From DASUCS01 sp041166385 (GTDB lineage: Bacteria; Actinomycetota; Acidimicrobiia; Acidimicrobiales; JACDCH01): a stretch of 64,000 nt of DNA. Within the stretch, counting starts at the first letter, position 1. Each line of letters begins with the position of its first letter. The stretch lies in the NCBI GenBank assembly GCA_041166385.1, contig JBEEFW010000101.1:5527-69526 (forward strand). Reading direction: 5' to 3'. This document shows, one piece after another, positions 33,031-41,378 of the stretch. The position numbers and the translations under genes were made by a program. Below the pieces are notes generated by a model that was not told the DNA's origin, searched no databases, and saw only the letters and a program-made list of their open reading frames with translations.

Positions 33031-34017
33031 ATGATCCGAGCAGGCCTGCAAATTCCGAACTTCACGTACCCCGGCGTCGCCCCCGACCAGCTCTTCGAGC
33101 GCATCGCCGACGTTGCCGTCGCCGCCGAGGAATCGGGCTTCGACACCGTGATGGTGATGGATCACTTCTACCAACTGCCGTTGCTGGGGCCGCCTGAGCA
33201 CGAGATGTTCGAGGCGTACACGCTGCTCGGGGCCATCGCGGCGCGCACCAAGAGCGTGAAGTTGGGCACCTTGGTCACGGGGGTGACGTATCGCAATCCG
33301 GCGATCCTCGCCAAGATCGTGACATCGCTCGATATGATCTCGAAGGGCCGCGCCTTCCTTGGCATCGGGGCCGCGTGGTTCGACCAGGAGCACGAAGCCC
33401 TGGGCGTCGAATTTCCTCCGGTGAAAGAGCGTTTCGAGCGGCTCGAGGAGGCCCTACACATCTGCCGGGCGATGTTCCGCGGCGAGCGACCAACCTTCGA
33501 AGGCAAGCACTACCGCGTGAAGGACGCCATCAATTCGCCCGCGCCGATCACGCCCGGCGGTCCGCCGATCATGATCGGGGGCCAGGGCGAGAAGAAGACG
33601 CTGCGCCTCATGGCCGAACACGCGGAGATGGCGAACTTCACCGCCGGGTTCGACGAGATCCCTCGCAAGCTGGAGGTGCTCGCGCAGCATTGCTCGGACG
33701 TCGGACGCGACATCAACACGATCAACAAGACGCCGCTCGGGTCGTTGATCCTCGGCGACACGATGGAGGAAGCCGAAGGCAAGCGGTCTGCGCTGCTGCA
33801 GGAGCGGGGCCTGCCGCCGTGGGATCAGCTCGACGACGGCATGAAGGCGATGATCGGGGCGCGGTTCGTCGTGGGCGACGCCGACGCGGCCGGTGAGCAG
33901 CTGCAATCACTGCTCGCCCTCGGCATCGACGGCTTCACGTTCAACATGCCGGCCGATGGCTGGGAGATAGATGCCGTGCAGCGCGCCGGTCAAGTGGTGC
34001 GCAAGGCGGTGTCCTAG
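33031..34017 (+). CDS. LLM class F420-dependent oxidoreductase
   Basis: A 328-residue luciferase-like protein with the N-terminal MIRAGLQIPNFTYPG, the DHFYQLP segment, SVKLGTLVTGVTYRNPAILAKIV and GRAFLGIGAAWFDQEHEALG. This pattern (VTGVTYRNPA, then GIGAAWF) belongs to a subgroup annotated as F420-dependent, TIGR03560-like. The ATG at 33031 matches the family start; an in-frame ATG upstream would add 19 residues with no homology. The last 4 bases overlap the convergent GH38 stop codon as CTAG. Confidence 0.87.
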   Translation: MIRAGLQIPNFTYPGVAPDQLFERIADVAVAAEESGFDTVMVMDHFYQLPLLGPPEHEMFEAYTLLGAIAARTKSVKLGTLVTGVTYRNPAILAKIVTSLDMISKGRAFLGIGAAWFDQEHEALGVEFPPVKERFERLEEALHICRAMFRGERPTFEGKHYRVKDAINSPAPITPGGPPIMIGGQGEKKTLRLMAEHAEMANFTAGFDEIPRKLEVLAQHCSDVGRDINTINKTPLGSLILGDTMEEAEGKRSALLQERGLPPWDQLDDGMKAMIGARFVVGDADAAGEQLQSLLALGIDGFTFNMPADGWEIDAVQRAGQVVRKAVS

Positions 34018-36623
34018 TCGTCCAGCACGGCGGTGGCGATGCGCCACGGCCCGAGCGTGAACTGCTCCTCGAAAGGCTCGACCGGACGGCCGCGCAGGTC
34101 GACGAGCCAGCCGCGACGGCCGTCGACGGTGACGGTCGTGGTGTCGGCGGACGGATTGAACACGCGCAGCTCCAACCGTCCCGCGGCTCGCCGTAGCGAT
34201 GACACCGGCGCGCCGTCGACGGACAACGCCTGACCGGACGTTGCCGTCGAGGCATCGACGCCGCCTGACGTCGCGCGCAGCACTTGCAGCGGCACCAGAA
34301 CGTCGTCGGCCAGCGCGAACGGATCGGCGTCTCCGACATGGAGTGCGTAGGAAGCCACGACCGGCTTCTGCAGCTGCGATCCCTCCATAGGGGTGATCGG
34401 GCCCGCGGGCAGCGGCCGCGTCGCCATCGGTCCCTGCGACAGCAGGCCCGTGCACCGAGCCAGCGTGAGCGCGAGTTCGTGCGCGTGACCATCTCGGATG
34501 TCCGTCAGCTCGTACTCGCGCACGCCGTCGTGCACGACGGTGAGCCCGCCGGCTTGCACGAACCGTTTGGACGGGAACGTCGGGATGCCGAGCTCGGTCG
34601 GTCCGCCTTCGGCCTCGAGGCCGCGCTCGACCACCGCAAACACGCACTCCGCACGGGACGAGGTCGCCGGTTCGGGAAGCGGCAACGTGACTCGCACGCG
34701 CTGATCGCGTGTCCGATTGGTCCATGCCGTCTCCACGCGTACGAACGGCTCGCCGGCGCCGAGCTCCAATGTGGTGGCGACGTCGACATCGACCAACGGC
34801 CCACCGTGACGCTCCGGCCAGCGGTACGTCGCGGCGATGCGCACTCGGGCTCGCACCGGTCCCGACTCGAGCACCTCGATCGCGACACGCTCGGGCCGGT
34901 CGATCTCGCTGTCGCCATCGGGAGGGCACCAGTTGTAGGTGTCGCCGACGTCGCCGCCGTGCACGATGCGACCGAACCCGGCCACGCCGTTGATCGACCA
35001 CGTGCCGTCGGCTGCGATGTCGATGCGCACGAGCCCGTTGTCGAGCATCGCGTCGCTCGCGGTGACGGGTGCGACGTCGAGCGCGCCGGCGGCGAACGTG
35101 CGCCAGCCGAAACCGGGCACGTCGCTCACGCGGGCGAGGACCTTCTGCGTCGGGAGTGCGGTGGCACGAATGCGCACCCGCCCCGTTGCAGAACCGGCCA
35201 GAGCGTCGAGCTCGGTACGCGCGCCAGGCTCGAGGAGCTCGCCGTGCTCATCGCGCTCCGCCGACCACAGCACGGCGCCCGTGTCGACGGACTCGAGCGT
35301 GAGGCCGAGGATGCGGTCGTTGTGCTTGAGCTCGCGGATGACGACGGCCGCCATGTCCGCAAGGTCGAGCTCAGCCAACACGCGCTCGGCCGGCCGAACG
35401 TTCAGCACCTGCGCGCCGTCGAGCGGATCGTTGCCCGGCAAGATGAGCTCGACGAGTCCGCTGCGTGGCCGAGCGGATGGGTTCACGATCACCGGTCCGT
35501 CGGCCACGATCGTGGAGGCGAGCGCGTTCAGCGCGCGCGCCGCAAGGCCTTCACCGATCTGCGTCGCTTCCGCGTACCGATGCAGCACGGCGTCGCACAC
35601 TTCGTCGACCGAGCAGGCACAGATCGAATCGTGCGCCGAGTTGCGGATCAGGCTGAGCCACGCCTCGTCGAGCAACGCGCCGGGCCAGCGTTCCGGCGGT
35701 TGATGGAGCGCCGCAAGCGGCTCGGCCAGTTGTTCGAGCGATCGTTCCGCACGGGCAGCAGCCTGACGAACGTCGACGCGGTTCGACGTGACGCCCATCA
35801 GCAAGTTGGCGCGCGCCCCGGATCGCAGTTCGCCGGTCCATGCAGGCAGATCGTCCGTTGCCGCGCGTGAAAGGTGGTCGGCCAGCGACGTCACCACGAG
35901 TTCGTAGTCGTCCTGCAACCCGTTCGCCTCGTCGACGACGCGTCCGAGCCAGGGCTGCGGCATGAGGTGGTCGGTGCCGTTCATCCAGAGGATGGGTCCG
36001 ACGAGGAACGACTCCCAGTCCGACTCGAAGTCGGCCACCGCCCCGACCAGCGCCTTCGCGTCGTCGGGCAACCGCGCGCCGTTGCCGTACCCCTGCGGGA
36101 GGTACTCGGCCCGCACGGTCGAACCGTCGGGCGCCGACCACCAGAACGCGCTGCGGTCGACCGACGACGGCACGCCGCGCCACACCACCGCGTGCTCGAA
36201 CCCGAACAGGGCGAGCAGCTGCGGCATCTGGGCGACGTGGCCGAACATGTCGGGCAGGTAGCCGACGTCCATCGCCCCGCCGAACGCGGCGGCCCGATCG
36301 AGACCGCGTTGCAAGTTGCGCACCGTGGTCTCGCCCGACACGAGGAACTCGTCCATGAGGATGTACCAGGGTCCGGCGGACACGCGTCCAGACGCGGCGA
36401 GGCGACGAAGCGTCGCTTCCGCCTCGGGCCGCACCGCGAGGTAGTCGTCGACCACGGCCATCTGCCCATCGAGCATGAAGTGCGCGTACGACGGGTCGGC
36501 GTCGAGCCGGGGGAGCAGGTCGTCGAGCAGGTCGACCAACCGCAACCGGAATGTCTGGAACGGCGAGTACCACTCGCGATCCCAGTGCGTGTGAGGAACG
36601 ATCGACACCGTGCGCCGCGTCAT
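34014..36623 (-). CDS. glycoside hydrolase family 38 alpha-mannosidase
   Basis: An 869-residue GH38 enzyme that would remove alpha-linked mannose. The zinc motif PHTHWDREWY is near residues 9-18, the nucleophile aspartate is in GYLPDMFGHVAQMPQ near 122-136, and SAHDS-like chemistry shows as NSAHDSICACSVDEV near 343-357. The C-terminal half is the usual beta-rich GH38 domain. No signal peptide is present, so it is probably cytoplasmic. The ATG at 36623 has a TACCCT -10 box 6 nt upstream on its own strand. It may process mannose-containing glycans or storage polymers together with the nearby glycosidase (inference). Confidence 0.92.
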   Translation of the reverse strand: MTRRTVSIVPHTHWDREWYSPFQTFRLRLVDLLDDLLPRLDADPSYAHFMLDGQMAVVDDYLAVRPEAEATLRRLAASGRVSAGPWYILMDEFLVSGETTVRNLQRGLDRAAAFGGAMDVGYLPDMFGHVAQMPQLLALFGFEHAVVWRGVPSSVDRSAFWWSAPDGSTVRAEYLPQGYGNGARLPDDAKALVGAVADFESDWESFLVGPILWMNGTDHLMPQPWLGRVVDEANGLQDDYELVVTSLADHLSRAATDDLPAWTGELRSGARANLLMGVTSNRVDVRQAAARAERSLEQLAEPLAALHQPPERWPGALLDEAWLSLIRNSAHDSICACSVDEVCDAVLHRYAEATQIGEGLAARALNALASTIVADGPVIVNPSARPRSGLVELILPGNDPLDGAQVLNVRPAERVLAELDLADMAAVVIRELKHNDRILGLTLESVDTGAVLWSAERDEHGELLEPGARTELDALAGSATGRVRIRATALPTQKVLARVSDVPGFGWRTFAAGALDVAPVTASDAMLDNGLVRIDIAADGTWSINGVAGFGRIVHGGDVGDTYNWCPPDGDSEIDRPERVAIEVLESGPVRARVRIAATYRWPERHGGPLVDVDVATTLELGAGEPFVRVETAWTNRTRDQRVRVTLPLPEPATSSRAECVFAVVERGLEAEGGPTELGIPTFPSKRFVQAGGLTVVHDGVREYELTDIRDGHAHELALTLARCTGLLSQGPMATRPLPAGPITPMEGSQLQKPVVASYALHVGDADPFALADDVLVPLQVLRATSGGVDASTATSGQALSVDGAPVSSLRRAAGRLELRVFNPSADTTTVTVDGRRGWLVDLRGRPVEPFEEQFTLGPWRIATAVLDD

Positions 36624-36629
36624 GTGCGA

Positions 36630-36647
36630 AGGGTACGGCAGTAGCGT
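36630..36647. promoter_or_regulatory. divergent leaderless promoters for GH38 and the C69 peptidase
   Basis: Minus-strand TACCCT (36635-36630) lies 6 nt before the GH38 ATG, and plus-strand TAGCGT (36642-36647) lies 8 nt before the ATG at 36656. The two genes are only 32 nt apart. Confidence 0.5.
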
Positions 36648-36655
36648 CGCCGGCG

Positions 36656-37501
36656 ATGTGTGACTGCCTCGTGGCTCTGTATCCGGCGACCGCGAGCAGC
36701 ACATTGTTCGCCAAGAACTCGGATCGGCCGCCATCAGAGGCACAGGCCGTCGAGCGATTCGGACCGCGCCGCGAGTCCACGACGCGCACGACGCACATCG
36801 AGATCGACGGTTGGCCCCGGGACACCATCGCGTTCGCCGGCTCCCGGCCGACGTGGATGTGGGGCGTCGAGCACGGCGTGAACGTGGCGGGCGTCGCCGC
36901 GGGCAACGCCACGATCTACACGACCCTCGACCCGCGCGGCGCCCCCGATGGTCTCACCGGAATGGACCTTGTGCGGCTGGCCCTCGAGCGAGCGCCGACC
37001 GCGCCGGAGGCCGTCGACTTGATCGGTGAGCTGTTGCAACGCCACGGACAAGGGGGCACGGGCCACGACGGCGTGGACCGTCCGTACTGGTCGTCGTTCC
37101 TCGTGGCCGACCCGCTGCATGCGTTCGTGATCGAGACGAGCGGCTCCGTGTTCGCCGTCGAGCCCGTCGAGCGGACGCGGGCAACCTCGAACCGCACGAC
37201 GATTCCCGCGTTCGACGCCGAGCACCGGCATCCGCGCCAACCCGTGGAGCAGTTGGTCGACGGGCGCCTCGCGGCCAGCGACGCCGTGCTTGCGCACGAA
37301 CCGGTCACGGTCGACGCGCTGATGGCGCACCTGCGTTCGCACGTCGGCGGCGAGGACGGCTACACGGTGTGCATGCACGTCCCCGATGTCGAAGCGACGA
37401 CGGCGTCGATGATCGCCGAGCTGCCGATCGGCGGCCCGCCCAAGGCCTGGTTCCTCACGGGCTCACCGTGCACCGGTGAGTACGCCCGCTTCGACCCCTG
37501 A
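36656..37501 (+). CDS. secernin/C69-like Ntn-hydrolase
   Basis: A 281-residue protein beginning MCDCLVALYPATAS, the start expected of secernin and C69 dipeptidase relatives, in which a cysteine near the N-terminus is the nucleophile after processing. The next stretch FAKNSDRPPSEAQ is also typical, and GVEHGVNVAGVAAGN and GMDLVRLALERAPTAPEAVDLI follow the family pattern. The protein is shorter than secernins of about 400 residues. No signal peptide. It would cleave small peptides or amides. It is divergent from the GH38 gene. Confidence 0.8.
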   Translation: MCDCLVALYPATASSTLFAKNSDRPPSEAQAVERFGPRRESTTRTTHIEIDGWPRDTIAFAGSRPTWMWGVEHGVNVAGVAAGNATIYTTLDPRGAPDGLTGMDLVRLALERAPTAPEAVDLIGELLQRHGQGGTGHDGVDRPYWSSFLVADPLHAFVIETSGSVFAVEPVERTRATSNRTTIPAFDAEHRHPRQPVEQLVDGRLAASDAVLAHEPVTVDALMAHLRSHVGGEDGYTVCMHVPDVEATTASMIAELPIGGPPKAWFLTGSPCTGEYARFDP

Positions 37502-37509
37502 CCCCCGAA

Positions 37510-37552
37510 CTCGAGGCAATAAGCATCGGTAGCCGATGCTTATTGCCTCGAG
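37510..37552. repeat. 43-bp palindrome, family 2, intergenic copy
   Basis: A perfect 20-bp inverted repeat (37510-37529 and 37533-37552) around a TAG loop, with the left arm starting CTCGAGGCAATAAG. It lies 9-51 nt after the C69 stop and ends 17 nt before the UbiB start. A related 43-bp copy is inside dnaE2 at 60680. Confidence 0.95.
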
Positions 37553-37569
37553 AATGGGTAAGGAGGGGC

Positions 37570-39222
37570 GTGGCCCTGTCGCTGAAGCCCCGTCATCTGT
37601 CGCGCTACGGCGACATCGCTCGTCTGCTGGTGAAGCACGGCCGGGCCGAAGGGCTGCGGCACGAGGACGAGGCCACCACCGACGACGCCGAGAAGCTCGT
37701 GCACGACCTCGAGGCGATGGGGCCGACGTTCGTCAAGCTCGGACAGCTGCTGTCGACGCGAGCGGACCTCCTGCCTCCCGTCTACCTCGAGGCGCTCGCG
37801 CGGCTGCAGGACGACGTCGAGCCGTTCTCGTTCGCCGAGATCGAGCAGATCGTCACCGATGAGCTTGGTGTGCGCATCTCGAACGCCTTCCAGTCGTTCG
37901 ACAACGAACCGTTGGCCTCCGCGTCGCTCGGCCAGGTTCACCGGGCGGTGATGCGCAACGGGCGATCGGTGGTCGTGAAGGTGCAGCGGCCGGGCGTGCG
38001 CGACTCGGTCGCCCACGACATGGATGTCATCGAGGAGCTCGCGGGCTTCCTCGACGAGCACACGAAGACCGGGCGCAAGTTCGGCTTTGCCGGAATGGTC
38101 GAGGAGTTCCGCGCCGCGATCACGGCCGAACTCGACTACCTGCAGGAGTCGGACAACCTCCGCACGATGGGGGAGGTGCTGTCGCAGTACGACCAGATCG
38201 TCGTGCCGCAGCCGGTGGACGACTACACGACGTCGCTCGTGCTCACGATGGACTACGTCGAAGGGCGCAACGTGGCGGCATTGGGTCCGCTCGCGCAGCT
38301 CGACTTCGACGGCAGCGCGCTTGCGGAGCAGCTGTTCCGCGCCTACCTCGACCAGATCCTCGTCCACGGGTTCGTGCACGCCGACCCGCACCCGGGCAAC
38401 GTGCTCCTGACGGCCGACCATCGCCTCGCGCTCGTCGATCTCGGGATGGTCACGCGCGTCGGTCCGAAGATGCAGGACGAGCTGATCCGCCTGCTCGTCG
38501 CGATCAGCGAGAACAAGGGGAGCGACGTGGCCGCGGTGATGGCCGGGATCGCCGAGCACACCGACGACTATGACGAGGAGACGTTCGAGCGCCGCATCGT
38601 CGACCTCGTGCAGCGCAACCAGTCGGTGGCGATGGGCGACTTCCGAGCGGGCGTGGTCGTTGGTGACCTGGCTCGCATCGCCAGCGAGTGCGGCCTGCGG
38701 CCGCCGTCAGAACTGACGATGCTGGCCAAGGCGCTGCTCAACCTCGATCAGGTGGCGTCGAAGCTCGCGCCGGATTTCGATCCCAACGCGGCGATCCGTG
38801 ATCACGTTGCCGATGTGATGCGTCACAAGATGCTGCGGGCGGCGTCGCCGGGAAACCTGCTGTCGGCGGCCATGGATGCGAAGGAGTTCGCCGAGCTCCT
38901 ACCCAGTCGCGTGAACAAGGTGATGGACGCGCTGGCTCGCGGCGAGCTGACGCTCAACGTGCAGGGCATCGACGAGAAGGAGTTGATGCGCGGCATCCAG
39001 AAGCTGGCCAACCGAGTCACCGCGGGACTGATCACGGCGGCGCTCATCATCGGCGGGGCGATGGTGATGCGCGTCGACACCGAGGTGAAGGTGTTCAGCT
39101 ACTCCGCGCTCGCGGTCGTGATGCTCGCAGTAGCGGCGGTGGCGGGCGGCTGGCTGATGATCACCAGCCTCCGCAACGACGTGCCCCACGACCCGGACGC
39201 CAGAACCCGACGTCGCAGGTAG
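37570..39222 (+). CDS. UbiB/ABC1-type atypical kinase
   Basis: A 550-residue ABC1/UbiB protein. Kinase-like landmarks are KLGQLLSTRADLLPP near 56-70, ASASLGQVHRAVMRNGR near 115-131, the VVVKVQRPGVR lysine near 140, HADPHPGNVLL near 276-286 and LVDLGMV near 293-299. Two membrane spans close the C-terminus (about 477-498 and 504-525). UbiB proteins support quinone and other lipid metabolism. The GTG at 37570 follows AAGGAGG at short spacing; a TTG at 37543 in frame lies inside the hairpin and is unlikely. Confidence 0.88.
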   Translation: MALSLKPRHLSRYGDIARLLVKHGRAEGLRHEDEATTDDAEKLVHDLEAMGPTFVKLGQLLSTRADLLPPVYLEALARLQDDVEPFSFAEIEQIVTDELGVRISNAFQSFDNEPLASASLGQVHRAVMRNGRSVVVKVQRPGVRDSVAHDMDVIEELAGFLDEHTKTGRKFGFAGMVEEFRAAITAELDYLQESDNLRTMGEVLSQYDQIVVPQPVDDYTTSLVLTMDYVEGRNVAALGPLAQLDFDGSALAEQLFRAYLDQILVHGFVHADPHPGNVLLTADHRLALVDLGMVTRVGPKMQDELIRLLVAISENKGSDVAAVMAGIAEHTDDYDEETFERRIVDLVQRNQSVAMGDFRAGVVVGDLARIASECGLRPPSELTMLAKALLNLDQVASKLAPDFDPNAAIRDHVADVMRHKMLRAASPGNLLSAAMDAKEFAELLPSRVNKVMDALARGELTLNVQGIDEKELMRGIQKLANRVTAGLITAALIIGGAMVMRVDTEVKVFSYSALAVVMLAVAAVAGGWLMITSLRNDVPHDPDARTRRRR

Positions 39223-39225
39223 CCT
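39220..39225 (+). promoter_or_regulatory. -10 box (TAGCCT) of the GYD gene
   Basis: TAGCCT ends 7 nt before the ATG at 39233 and its TAG is the stop codon of the UbiB gene. Confidence 0.45.
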
Positions 39226-39232
39226 GCGCGGC

Positions 39233-39520
39233 ATGCCCAAGTTCGTCATGCTCTCGACCCTCGGACCCGACGGCTCGGCGAGGCTCAGCGAGAACCCGGA
39301 GCGGTTGCGTGAGGTCAGCACCGAGGTCGAGGCAATGGGCGTGAAAGTTCTCGCGCAGTACGCGCTGCTTGGGAACTGGGACTTCCTCAACATCCTCGAG
39401 GCTCCCGACGAGAAGACGATGATGAAGGTCGCTACGACGCTCGCAGCTCGCGGCACGCTGAAGACGCTGACGATGGCCGCCGTCGACGTCGAAGAGTTCA
39501 TCTCAACGCTGAAGGGCTGA
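39233..39520 (+). CDS. GYD-domain protein
   Basis: A 95-residue GYD (ferredoxin-like) family protein: MPKFVMLSTLGPDG, VEAMGVKVLAQYALLGNWDFLNILEAPDE (in parts) and AARGTLKTLTMAAVDVEEF follow the family consensus, with the usual G-x-(Y/W)-D pattern present here as GNWDF. The function of the family is not known; dimeric alpha-beta barrel proteins of this shape are often monooxygenases or heme or cofactor binding proteins. Confidence 0.82.
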   Translation: MPKFVMLSTLGPDGSARLSENPERLREVSTEVEAMGVKVLAQYALLGNWDFLNILEAPDEKTMMKVATTLAARGTLKTLTMAAVDVEEFISTLKG

Positions 39521-39736
39521 CCGATCGCGGGCTCCTCCGAGGAGCAACCTGGTGTCGCTCACCGACGCACCGGACGACCGGTGACACGCTCTTGGCGCGG
39601 TTGGCGACCGAACGTGTCGTGGACTGCGCCAATTGTTGGACCGGTTCAACTCTTGGCGCGAACGGCGACCTCACGTGTCGTCAACGGTCCAAAGTGGTGC
39701 ATGGAAGTGCCGGGCACCGGGAGGCCCAGGCGCTGA
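39521..39736. other. 216-nt gene-free region with imperfect direct repeats and a palindrome
   Basis: This is the longest gap without a gene. A 32-nt direct repeat occurs at 39589-39620 and 39650-39681, 61 nt apart, 27 of 32 bases identical; each starts CTCTTGGCGCG and ends ACGTGTCGT. Between them is GTTGGACCGGTTCAAC (39635-39650), a near-perfect palindrome. A weak hairpin GCTCCT-CCG-AGGAGC is at 39531-39545. Confidence 0.6.
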
Positions 39737-39946
39737 CTACATCCACCAGAAGTCGTTGGCGCGCTTTCGCGCGCGGCGGACGTCGTCCTCACGGAACTCG
39801 ACAGGTAGCACCTCGCCGTCGGAGGCGCGGCGCACACGCACCCCGTTGTCGGTGACGTCGACGACCTCGAAGCCGCGGGCCCATTGCGCGTTGAAACGAC
39901 TGCGCACCTCGACCTTGTCGCCCGGGCTCAGTTGCTCGTCGGCCAC
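39737..39946 (-). CDS. small Tudor/SH3-like hypothetical protein
   Basis: A 69-residue protein: SPGDKVEVRSRFNAQWARGFEVVDVTDNGVRVRR (in parts), then GEVLPVEFREDDVRR. The arrangement GDKVEVR-x-F, WARGFEV and VRVRRASDGEVLP resembles small beta-barrel RNA- or peptide-binding folds (SH3, KOW or Tudor-like); the assignment is from pattern only. The GTG start at 39946 follows GGGAGAC at a short spacing. It lies 12 nt downstream of the ABM-domain gene, so the two are probably co-transcribed. Confidence 0.65.
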   Translation of the reverse strand: MADEQLSPGDKVEVRSRFNAQWARGFEVVDVTDNGVRVRRASDGEVLPVEFREDDVRRARKRANDFWWM

Positions 39947-39958
39947 CCGTCTCCCGTG

Positions 39959-40261
39959 TCAGTAGCTGAAGCTGTGCTCGAAGCGCAGCTCGCACACCTG
40001 GATGTGGTACTCGGCATACCACTCGTCGCGCCCCCGCCGCTGGGCAACCCGGTGCTCGGGATGGTCGCGCCAGGCCGCGTGGCTCTCCGGTGAGTCGAAG
40101 TGCACGATCGAGACCCGCTCGCCGTCGTCGGCGACGAAGGACTTGAAATCGACGAAGCCAGGCATGGAGCGGGCGGCGGCCTCCATTTCATCCGCCGTCT
40201 CGTCGTAGCCGTCGTGCACGTCTCGGAGTCGTGACCGGAAAACGGTGACCATTGCTGCCAT
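39959..40261 (-). CDS. ABM (antibiotic biosynthesis monooxygenase)-like protein
   Basis: A 100-residue dimeric alpha-beta barrel (ABM/DUF1330-like) protein: MVTVFRSRLRDVHDGYDETADEMEAAARSMPGFVDFKSFVADDG (in parts) and SIVHFDSPESHAAWRDHPEHRVAQRRGRDEWYAEYHIQVCELRFE (in parts). The ...FDSPESHAAWRxHPEH... stretch is characteristic. Members are small monooxygenases, heme degraders or quinol oxygenases. The ATG at 40261 is one of several close in-frame ATGs (40267, 40252). Confidence 0.78.
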   Translation of the reverse strand: MAAMVTVFRSRLRDVHDGYDETADEMEAAARSMPGFVDFKSFVADDGERVSIVHFDSPESHAAWRDHPEHRVAQRRGRDEWYAEYHIQVCELRFEHSFSY

Positions 40262-40345
40262 CGACATAGCCTGCCCAGCCATGAGCGAGCGGAGCGAGCG
40301 CATACCGGGCGAGCGAGCGCCAGCGAGCCGAACGGGGATGGGGCA

Positions 40346-40362
40346 CGGGGGCGCAGCCCCCG
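40346..40362 (+). other. GC hairpin before selD
   Basis: CGGGGGC-GCA-GCCCCCG is a 7-bp stem with a 3-nt loop, ending 4 nt before the ATG at 40367. It could hinder ribosome binding or be a terminator of the region to the left. Just upstream (40281-40332) are repeated GAGCGAGC motifs. Confidence 0.4.
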
Positions 40363-40366
40363 AGAC

Positions 40367-41374
40367 ATGAGGGCGAACGCAGTGACGGATATTCGGCTGA
40401 CGGAGTGGACATCGTGCGGCGGGTGCGCCGCGAAGTGGGGCGGGTCGCCGTTGAGCGGCCTGATCCGCGAGCTCTCGTCGACCGCCGACGCTTCATTGCT
40501 CATCGGGCTTGCACCGTTCGACGATGCTGCGGTGTACCGCATCTCGGACGACCTGGCGATGGTGTCGACCACCGATTTCTTCCCGCCCCTGGTCGACGAT
40601 CCGGCCGACTTCGGCGCCATCGCCGCCGCCAACGCCTGCAGCGATGTGTTCGCGATGGGCGGCCGAGTCGTGCTGGCGCTCAACATCTCCGCCTTCCCGG
40701 AGCGCATGCCGATCGAGGCGATCGCCGCGATCTTGCAGGCGGCGGCCGACGTGGTGACCGAGGCGGGTGGCGTCGTGGCGGGCGGTCACACCATTCGCAG
40801 CGAGGAACCGATCTTCGGGCTGGCGGTGCAAGGCCTCGTGCATCCCGATCGCATCCTCACCAAAGGTGGCGCGCACGTCGGTGACGTGTTGGTGCTGTCG
40901 AAGCCGATCGGTACCGGCATCGTGCTGGCCGGCGGCGGTGAGGCCGACAAGGCATCGGCCATCGCACGTATGAAGGTGCTCAACCGCGAGGCATCACTCG
41001 CGCTGCAGGCGCTCGGTGATCGCGTGCACGCGGTCACCGACGTGACGGGGTTCGGGGTGGCCGGTCACGGCTGGGAGATGGCCGAGCGTTCGGGTGCGGT
41101 TTTGGCGTTCGACACGAGCGCGCTGCCGCTCTACGCCGGCGCGCTCGAAGCGGCCGGGGCCGGCGTGCGCACCGGCGGCGACCCTCGCAACCGCACGTAC
41201 CTCGAGGGACACGTGACGTCGACCGCACCGGCCGCGTTCGAGGCGCTGGCCTACGACCCCCAGACGTCCGGGGGATTGCTCGCCGCCGTCGATCCGGCTG
41301 TCACCGGCGACCTCGAGGGATTCACTATGGTCGGCACGGTGGAGGTTGGTGGTCCCGGCGTGCGCCTGACATGA
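40367..41374 (+). CDS. selD: selenide, water dikinase
   Basis: A 335-residue SelD, which makes selenophosphate from selenide and ATP for selenocysteine or selenouridine. The N-terminal TSCGGCAAKWGGSPL (residues 15-29) is the active-site loop with cysteine in place of selenocysteine and the essential lysine. VSTTDFFPPLVDDPADFG, AANACSDVFAMGG, GGHTIRSEEPIFGLAVQG and VTDVTGFGVAGHGWEM complete the ATP-binding fold. The ATG at 40367 is used; a GTG at 40382 is possible. No other selenium gene (selA, selB, selC, ybbB) is in the window. It lies 4 nt upstream of rnhB. Confidence 0.93.
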   Translation: MRANAVTDIRLTEWTSCGGCAAKWGGSPLSGLIRELSSTADASLLIGLAPFDDAAVYRISDDLAMVSTTDFFPPLVDDPADFGAIAAANACSDVFAMGGRVVLALNISAFPERMPIEAIAAILQAAADVVTEAGGVVAGGHTIRSEEPIFGLAVQGLVHPDRILTKGGAHVGDVLVLSKPIGTGIVLAGGGEADKASAIARMKVLNREASLALQALGDRVHAVTDVTGFGVAGHGWEMAERSGAVLAFDTSALPLYAGALEAAGAGVRTGGDPRNRTYLEGHVTSTAPAAFEALAYDPQTSGGLLAAVDPAVTGDLEGFTMVGTVEVGGPGVRLT

Positions 41375-41378
41375 CGAA

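Noticed and set aside
37543..37569. TTG at 37543 as the UbiB start
   Set aside because: It falls inside the palindrome and is preceded by no ribosome-binding site; GTG at 37570 follows AAGGAGG.
40367..41374. A SelD gene with an in-frame selenocysteine TGA
   Set aside because: The active-site loop has a cysteine codon and there is no in-frame TGA in the gene.
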